DNA from: Pohlia nutans
Lineage: Eukaryota; Streptophyta; Bryopsida; Bryales; Mniaceae
DNA: 64,000 nucleotides
Reading direction: 5' to 3'
NCBI GenBank assembly: GCA_022496805.1
Contig: CM040091.1
Span: 10,282,336 to 10,346,335 of the forward strand
Shown one piece after another: positions 57,414-64,000 of the stretch. Position numbers and translations under genes: made by a program. The notes beneath the pieces are model-generated. The model saw only the letters and a program-made list of their open reading frames with translations, was not told the DNA's origin and ran no database searches. The number at the start of each line of letters is the position of its first letter. The stretch's first letter is position 1.

Positions 57414-58067
57414 CAGGGTGTTTTCTTTGTGACACCATGGTGCCAGACTCATATTGAGACCCCACAAATTAAAGGCATCAAGAGATGAAGTTAAGTGTAA
57501 TTTTTAGAGTTCTAACTGCTTTTGAAGAGGGCCTATATGTTTTGAGAAAAAAATCCTTCTCGGGTTTTTTTTTTGTGCAACTTGATTGAGTCTTATGAAA
57601 TGTCAAAAATAGTCATTGTAAAGCAATATGTGTCAAAAATAGAGCTTGAATACCAAAACCAAATTCTAGTCTTAACACTCACTCATGAAAGAACAAACGA
57701 TGTGAAAGTGGAACTGTTGGGTACTCCATCTATTCGGAAATGATTTATTTATTTTAATTCAATTTAACGCTTTTTTTTCAATTGTACTCAAAAAATGGTT
57801 TAAGATAGAGACGTAGAATGTATTTTGGATACTGAGATGAATCAATATTTTGAGATTTTTCCTCTTTAGCAATAAGAAATCACGAAGTTTTCTTATATTT
57901 TAATCATATGTGATAATTATTTGAACAAGTACAAATTTCCAAAATGGAAGATGTAGATTCACCCAAAAGTGATCATAGACTCTAATGCATACATGACGTA
58001 CATCTTCCCTTACAAAATTTAAAAACTAGGCAAGAATCTAAGTTGGTTGGTCTTGTGTACACGGACG

Positions 58068-58373
58068 GGAACGGGTGTCTCTACTTTAGAAGCATGTAGT
58101 TTCTATGTCACTCTCAGCCCCGTTTGAAGTGGACACAAGTCTCACATTTGAAGTGTAAAACATAGGACAATAATATCAGGAAAAAAATGCCAAAAATGAG
58201 GACATTTAGTAGCAAGGAATGGGTGTCTCTATTGTAGTAGCATATAATTTTTTGTGTCACTCTCATTGTCTGCCTGGTTTGAAGTGGACACAGGCCTCAC
58301 ATTTCGCATTTGAAGTGTAAAACATAGGACAATAATTTCAGGAAAAAATGCCAAAAATGAGGACATTTAATTC
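58068..58373. repeat. Tandem duplication of about 150 bp beside the tRNA genes
   Basis: GGGTGTCTCTA, TGTGTCACTCTC, GTTTGAAGTGGACACA, AAACATAGGACAATAAT and AAATGCCAAAAATGAGGACA occur in order in both 58076-58203 and 58208-58372. A third relative is at about 53335-53420. Confidence 0.75.
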
Positions 58374-58407
58374 CAGGTAGAGAGAGTAAAAACGAAAAGG
58401 GTTTGAT

Positions 58408-58489
58408 CGTCAGCTGCAGGATTTGAACCTGCGCGGGGAAACCCCAGTAGATTTCGAGTCTACCGCCTTAACCACTCGGCCAAACTGAC
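58408..58489 (-). tRNA. tRNA-Ser(CGA)
   Basis: An 82-nt cloverleaf on the minus strand. The acceptor stem GTCAGTT pairs with AGCTGAC, and the discriminator is G. D-arm GGCCGAGTGGTTAAGGCG, anticodon stem-loop GTAGACTCGAAATCTAC with anticodon CGA, a long variable arm (TGGGGTTTCCCC) typical of serine tRNAs, and T-arm GGTTCAAATCC. No CCA is encoded and no intron is seen. A T-run suitable for Pol III termination lies just downstream (about 58387-58393). Confidence 0.97.
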
Positions 58490-58498
58490 ATCTCCCAT

Positions 58499-58571
58499 CG
58501 ACCATGCTGGGGATCGAACCCAGAATCTCTTGCTCCGTAGGCAAGCGCCTTATCCATTGGGCCACACGGTC
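58499..58571 (-). tRNA. tRNA-Arg(ACG)
   Basis: A 73-nt cloverleaf on the minus strand. Acceptor stem GACCGTG with CATGGTC and discriminator G. D-arm GGCCCAATGGATAAGGC, anticodon stem-loop CTTGCCTACGGAGCAAG with anticodon ACG (A34 presumably becomes inosine), T-arm TGGGTTCGATCCCCA. It lies upstream of tRNA-Ser on the same strand with only 9 nt between them. Confidence 0.97.
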
Positions 58572-59006
58572 AGAGGTAATTGATGTTGCCGAGAGAAGTG
58601 CACATTATATCTCAGGAGACCAAGAGGTAGGGTACAACGTTTTATTACTCTCACCATGCCATTCTGCATCAGAAATGTTCAAAAAGCATCAGCTACATTT
58701 TTTCCTGTAACCGTGTTGATTTGAGGTGAGAGTGTCTATTTGAGGAGAATGAAGTTTTCCTACTTGAGGAACATTATGATTTTAGTCAATCACAATGAAT
58801 TTTAACCCTTTGACGTGCATGCGTTCATATAATGGATGATGAAAAAATTGTAACTATTCTCAATTCTACATCATGTAAATTTTTTCATCCATCCAAATAT
58901 CTATTGGTTCTTATACTAGTTCAAAATAAGATAATATGGTTTTTTGAAAAACAACACAATCGGTTTATGTCAAGTTTCATTCTTAGTTCAAAAAGTGAGA
59001 CTTTAA

Positions 59007-59339
59007 CCCCTAAAGGACCAAAGATTCATGGTTTTAAAATGTTAATTTCAACTGATCATATTGTGAAAAATATAATTAAGATTAAACCACATTTATGTCA
59101 CCAGAATCAATGAAGAAGATAGATAGATAGAAACGCCAACCCTATAGAAAGGGCCGGCGTGAATAAAGTGTCCGTTCGTAATGTCAATGACCCGATGCCC
59201 ACGGGACAAAGGGACATTGGAACAAATCAGTGAAGAACATTACATGTGTTGGTCAAAAAATAAATAAAGTTGAACATAACAAAGACTATCTAGAACCTAC
59301 TCCAAACCGCTAAAAAAACATAAGGTCCGATTTGGTCCT
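59007..59339. mobile_element. Family A MITE interrupted by a retroposon
   Basis: Ends CCCCTAAAGGACCAAAG and TTTGGTCCT between TTAA at 59003-59006 and 59340-59343. The interior is interrupted at 59118-59225 by the short retroposon. Confidence 0.75.
59118..59225 (-). mobile_element. Longest copy of the short hairpin retroposon (108 bp)
   Basis: Flanked by ATCAATGAAGAA (59106-59117) and ATCAGTGAAGAA (59226-59237), a 12-bp duplication with one mismatch, inside a family A MITE. On the minus strand it reads a GGGCATCGGGTCATTGACAT head, the ACGGACACTTTATTCACGCC block, the hairpin and a (TATC)n tail. It is 46 bp longer at the head than the copy at 50583. Confidence 0.8.
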
Positions 59340-59343
59340 TTAA

Positions 59344-60249
59344 CCCCTAAAGGACCATGCTCATTCCTAAAATTTTATCACTTTCTCGTGATGCTTTCGA
59401 AAAGGCAATTGTATCTCTTGATTGGTATTCATGTAGAAAACTTCACCGTTGAAGTTCAAAAAGGACTTAGTCATGAGATTGTACATCAATTTTCAAAACA
59501 ATCTACCGTATATATTACATGATTATAAAGTTTGATCATAGGTCGATTTTTGAAAATTTTGAACAAAACCAGCAAGTCATTCATTGCAAACTTCCTCATA
59601 AATTTAAAAACCATGATTAGGGTTTGAAAGTTTAGGAGCATACAAAGATGTACTATATCTAGGTGCCCACAAAAAATGGTGTTCTAAAACTAAATACAAC
59701 AACAATGATTGATTCTCAAAGATTTATGTTTGGTTGAAGTGACTTGTTGGTTACTCGTTGAGCCCATGTTTGTGATCGTTATTAATTTTTACATTGCGAT
59801 TTTTTTTAAAGAATTTGAATATATATTTGGAATATTCCAAAATATTCCAAAATATATAGAAAATATTCCAATTATTTTGAAAATATTCCATTTTAAATAT
59901 ATTTAAACATTTTCCGTAATTATTTTATAGTGTTAATGATGCAGTAATGGCAAATATTTTACATATTGTACACTTTATTTTTCTACAAATGTGCCGTCCA
60001 AGTGTGAAAACGCCTTTCAAGTCATCAACCGCCCTAACCACTATGTCCCAAGTTTACCTACGTTGACGTTTTAGTTTTTTCCTAATGAACCAATCAATGT
60101 AATTGCAAATCTTGAAAGATTTTTGTGTTCTTGAAACAAACATTTTCAATTCTCTAGTTAACATTGAGTCAAAATTATGAAATCCAAACAAGTTATCAAA
60201 GTAATGATATTATTCGTAGACACAATGTGTCCCCTTGGTCCTTTAGGGG
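59344..60249. mobile_element. Candidate TTAA-type element, about 900 bp
   Basis: Starts CCCCTAAAGGACCATGC at a shared TTAA and ends CTTGGTCCTTTAGGGG/TTAA (60250-60253). The interior is AT-rich with no transposase. It may instead be two partial copies. Confidence 0.5.
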
Positions 60250-60751
60250 TTAAAGGTTAAACATGATTTTCCAAAATGACTAGAATCAAATAATGAAAAC
60301 CATACCATCTTGTAGTGCATGTTATTTCAATTTCATTACAATTTTTTTTTGAACATTGTGTTAATTTGGGATTTTCAAATGAATTTCAAGAGAAAAGCTT
60401 GCAAAGATAATTTTAAAATTACCAAAAAATACAATGAATTCAACTATACAAATGTGATCTTTACATTGACATTTACAATTTTTCTTTGTACATCAATTCC
60501 ATTTTATTTTTCATCAAACATTTTATAAGAAATCTTTGAAGTGAGTGTTGAATTGGGGCGTTAAAGGGTTAAGTTTTAAGTGTCAAAAATGTAATTTTGG
60601 TGAATTTCCAATGAAAAAACTTGTAAATTCAATTAAAAAAATATCCAATTTTGTTTTTCAAATTTGACCATACAAATGTCTTCTAATCAACATGCCTTAC
60701 AATTGTTCTTTGAAGCTGAAACTTTAAAACGTTTCAAGAGCCACATCTTAA

Positions 60752-61320
60752 CCCCTGAAGGACCACAAGGCCACCATGTGGCTTCTGAAACTAGAATGTG
60801 AGGAATTTCGAGTTGTTAGACCGTGAATTGTAAAGTGAGAAACAAAAAGACCCTAGTTCTTTTTTGAAGCTGAATTTCACAAAGTGTGCAATTTTTGCTG
60901 ATTTTTTTAAGCTGCAAACAGGTTATTTGGGCATCACTTGAGACCCTCATATCTTTTTCCTCACACCTCCAAATTAATTGAATTTTTTTGCACATATTCA
61001 AAATGATGATCACTATGCATGGTAGAAATTTCAGATTTTTTGGAGCACTTTTGATCCATCCGATTTCAGCATGTGTACAAAATACCTTGAACAAGTTCCA
61101 TCAATCTTCTCAACGATGGCATTTTCTCAAAAATTGTGTGATTCTGTTGTTCCTTTTTTCATAAAAAAACTATGTGAGTCTTCTTTGATTTCAACGGTGC
61201 CGATTGTCAAAATTTACCTGCACCAATGAGGAATTGAGCTTGTTATAAGAGCTAGTCAAGAAAACAAGAGCTTAGCTAAACCCCCCCCCCCCCCCCCCCC
61301 CCCCCCCGGTCCTTTAGAGG
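60752..61320. mobile_element. TTAA-flanked element ending in a poly-C run
   Basis: Starts CCCCTGAAGGACC after TTAA (60748-60751) and ends GGTCCTTTAGAGG before TTAA (61321-61324). An uninterrupted C-run of about 27 (61281-61307) directly precedes the right terminal repeat. Confidence 0.6.
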
Positions 61321-61852
61321 TTAATATAATACATCTAAGTTATGTCCAAAAGCCTTGGTCATTTAAAGGGGTTAAACCAAAGGGTGAAGTGGTTATCATA
61401 TAGAGTTAGGATAATCACTTGGAGTTAGGTTGAAGTGGCAACTTTTAAGTTTCAAATTTTCTCATCATATTAGTATAAAATTCAATTAGATATAACATGA
61501 AAATGGCACGTAGAATGTGTTATGGATAAAAGACATAATGTGAAAATTGTGTTGTCTTGTTTATTCGTATCATAATCAAAGTCTTATTTCGATGTTATCT
61601 CTAAGAGGGCTTCCTATTTGAATATTTGTGTCACCATCACTACCATATTTAATGCAAGGCATTGATCATTCATAGTATACACAATTTTGAGAGTTAGAAA
61701 TTAGATATGGTCTTAGTGCATTTATCTCGGAGATTTTTTTGATTTGATACCCAATTAAAAAAAAAAAAAACAATGTTTAGGTGCAAGAAAATGCTCAAAA
61801 ACAAATTCCTTGAATATAAAACAACACTTTTTTAAATGCTTAATATGACTTA

Positions 61853-62231
<379 letters not shown>

Positions 62232-62239
62232 ATGACTTA

Positions 62240-63266
62240 CAAAGCGTTGAAAATTTTAAAAATCAAGCTTGAAAATTGAGACAAGTTTCTACAAGATTAA
62301 AATAAACATCTTGAATAAACAAAGAATTTAGTGAAATATTGAAGATCAAGATTAAATCATTCTATCATAATTGTGAGATGTTCAATTAACAATGTGTGGT
62401 CTTAGGTCCAAGATAGGGGGAGCTATGAGTGTGATATATAGTGTTAGTAATCTACAAGGGTTTTGTTTAAAATAAATTAATATATAAATGTTATTTATAT
62501 AATGGTTGTATGTACATCCCATGAATCCAATGAAGGTCATTAATATGTTGAACAATTTTAGATTAATTTTTTAATTTTTTCCTAACACGAAGTCAACACC
62601 TCCATTTTGACACAAGTAAAGGACAATAATGAACCAACTCAATTTGCCATGGTTGTGACGATTACATTATTTTAGTATTGAATGCCTTAATTTTCGTGAC
62701 AAATTGCTAAAACAAAAATTATGGACCAAATTTTCTCATTAGTAAAATTTTAAGGTCATATTGATTTATGTTCATTGGTGCTTTTTGAATGTTGTTTTTT
62801 CCATTTGTATTAATTATAATTCCTAGTAAAAGCATAGCTGCTTTATGTGTACCATGAAATAAAACAATTTTTTCAATTTTTTCATTAAGTACCTATTTTA
62901 AACCTAATTTGAAATGAGATTTTGAAAATGAGATTTATGTTACAATGACATTCTATAATCTTGTTGTTGTTTCAATGCAGCAATATGAATGTAATTAATC
63001 AATTACTAGTCCACTTGGAAAATCTGCAGTTGTTAATATGCTTCAAATGATGTGATCAACAAAGCCAATAAATATATTTTTTTAAACCTTGATTATTATT
63101 GACAATCAAAAAAGATTTTATTGCAATGGAATCACAAAATGCACATGTTCGTTATCAAAAACCTTCTATACTTGACAATTTTGAAACAAAATCTTAGTGA
63201 GAAAATCATTCATTTACTTTTGTCAAAGTTTGCTAAATTTTTATTTCATTCTTGAAAATAATCTGT
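62240..63266. other. AT-rich spacer before the EF-hand gene
   Basis: No exon recognised. Upstream exons or the 5' UTR of the EF-hand gene could lie here. Confidence 0.4.
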
Positions 63267-64000
63267 ATGAAACAGGCAACATTGCAAAAGTTGACAGTAG
63301 CAAGTTGGTTGCGAGCACATGGAAAATTTGTTCGTCCGGAGTTGACGAGGCGACAAAAACAAGAATTAAAAGAATGTTTTGAGCTTATTGACGCGGATGG
63401 ATCTGGTATAACGTGTTTCATCTTTACAATTAGTCTATTTATTGTATGACTAATATTTACTAAAGAAATGTAATAAGTCATTTATAATTGGGCATTGGTT
63501 CACTGGCATTACGAACAAACACTGCATTCACGCCAGCCTCGAAAGAGGATCGGAGTTTCTATTTATCATTTATAAAATTTGTTTGTGGAAATCGCAGGAG
63601 CAATTGATGCATCCGAGATGTTGACTGCATTCAATGTTTTGGGTATGCACGCAAAGAAGGCAGAAGTAGAAGCTATGTTAGCTGAGGTGGATGCTGATGG
63701 CTCCGGTGAGGTAAATCTGCATTTAAAAAACTAAAATGAGTATTTCATAACTCTTCAAATCATTATGTAAAAAAACTAAGCTTGGTGGGCATTGTATCAT
63801 TGTTAAGACAAACACTTTATTTCGACACCGACTTCAAAAGAGGACTAGAGTTCTTATCTTTCTATCTAAGAAAACTTAGGATCTTGATATAGACGGAAAT
63901 ATGTTCTATATTCATAATTTTTGGGTTTTTATTTTTATTTTTATTTATGCAATATAGGTAGAATATCCAGAGTTTGTCCAAATCATGACAACCAAACTTG
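63267..64000 (+). CDS. EF-hand calcium-binding protein (centrin/calmodulin-like), 5' part
   Basis: Exons up to 63405 (from ATG 63267, MKQATLQKLTVASWL, or from an acceptor at 63275), 63598-63710, and 63958 running off the window. The phases join. After a basic lead (RPELTRRQKQELKECFELI) come two canonical 12-residue calcium loops, DADGSGAIDASE and DADGSGEVEYPE, with the helix FVQIMTTKL following. All ligand positions are intact. Spacing of 36 residues and the linker EMLTAFNVLGMHAKKAEVEA fit the centrin/caltractin or calmodulin-like group. More EF-hands probably lie beyond the end. If the ATG at 63267 is not the start, an upstream exon exists. Confidence 0.8.
63491..63572 (+). mobile_element. 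Short hairpin retroposon copy in EF-hand intron 1
   Basis: CACTGGCATTACGAACAAAC, then CATTCACGCCAGCCTCGAAA and TTTCTATTTATC. Homologous to 59118-59225 including part of its head. Confidence 0.65.
63803..63875 (+). mobile_element. Short hairpin retroposon copy in EF-hand intron 2
   Basis: AAGACAAACACTTTATTTCG, CCGACTTCAAAAGAGG and TTATCTTTCTATC; the most diverged of five copies. Confidence 0.5.

Noticed and set aside
58504..58710. 68-codon frame starting over the tRNA-Arg gene
   Set aside because: It is the complement of the tRNA; the tRNA structure is unambiguous.

Overview
The window is nuclear DNA of a land plant. Genes are split by many spliceosomal introns. Products include a plant-type GT14 arabinogalactan glucuronosyltransferase, a plant-type L-2-hydroxyglutarate dehydrogenase and proteins with plastid or mitochondrial transit-like N-termini. 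The intergenic DNA is AT-rich and full of short non-autonomous transposons. Gene density is about one gene per 7-8 kb. A bryophyte, possibly a liverwort or moss, fits best, but the sequence alone does not prove the species.

Layout. 1-2.8 kb: AT-rich DNA ending in a 25-bp minisatellite. 2.95-11.94 kb (+): TRM4/NSUN2-type RNA m5C methyltransferase, 18 exons, 891 aa, with a GC-AG first intron that holds repeated copies of its own 5' splice-site region. 12-16.7 kb: a weakly supported small minus-strand gene, long G and C homopolymers and a MITE. 16.75-19.35 kb (+): ribosomal protein eL19, whose intron and 3' flank are built of repeats. 21.9-23.15 kb (-): intronless GT14 glucuronosyltransferase. 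23.2-27.6 kb: transposon-rich spacer. 27.6-31.3 kb (-): L-2-hydroxyglutarate dehydrogenase. 32.6-39.55 kb (+): a 951-aa coiled-coil protein of unknown function. 40-44 kb: spacer with a large foldback element. 44.05-49.31 kb (-): a 1077-aa protein with a transit-peptide-like start, a long acidic and helical-repeat N-terminal region, and a C-terminal module resembling an inward-rectifier K+ channel with an abnormal selectivity filter. 52.7-57.15 kb (-): HpcH/HpaI-type aldolase family protein. 58.4-58.57 kb (-): tRNA-Arg(ACG) and tRNA-Ser(CGA), 9 nt apart. 59-62.3 kb: nested transposons. 63.3 kb to the end (+): the start of an EF-hand protein that runs off the window.

Exon models were built by hand. 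For the five large spliced genes the splice phases close over the whole coding sequence (2676, 3234, 2856, 999 and 579 nt, all multiples of three), so these models are better than homology guesses alone. The weak spots are the first exon of L2HGDH, exon 15 of the coiled-coil gene and the 5' end of the EF-hand gene.

The genes are unrelated housekeeping, metabolic and membrane functions with no operon-like logic. Two things stand out. The first is the plastid-type Kir-like protein with a degenerate pore. The second is a dense set of non-autonomous elements: TTAA-flanked piggyBac-like MITEs with shared CCCCTAAA ends, Stowaway-like MITEs, hAT-like MITEs with 8-bp target duplications, foldback elements, and a very small (about 60 bp) retroposon flanked by a perfect 13-bp duplication.
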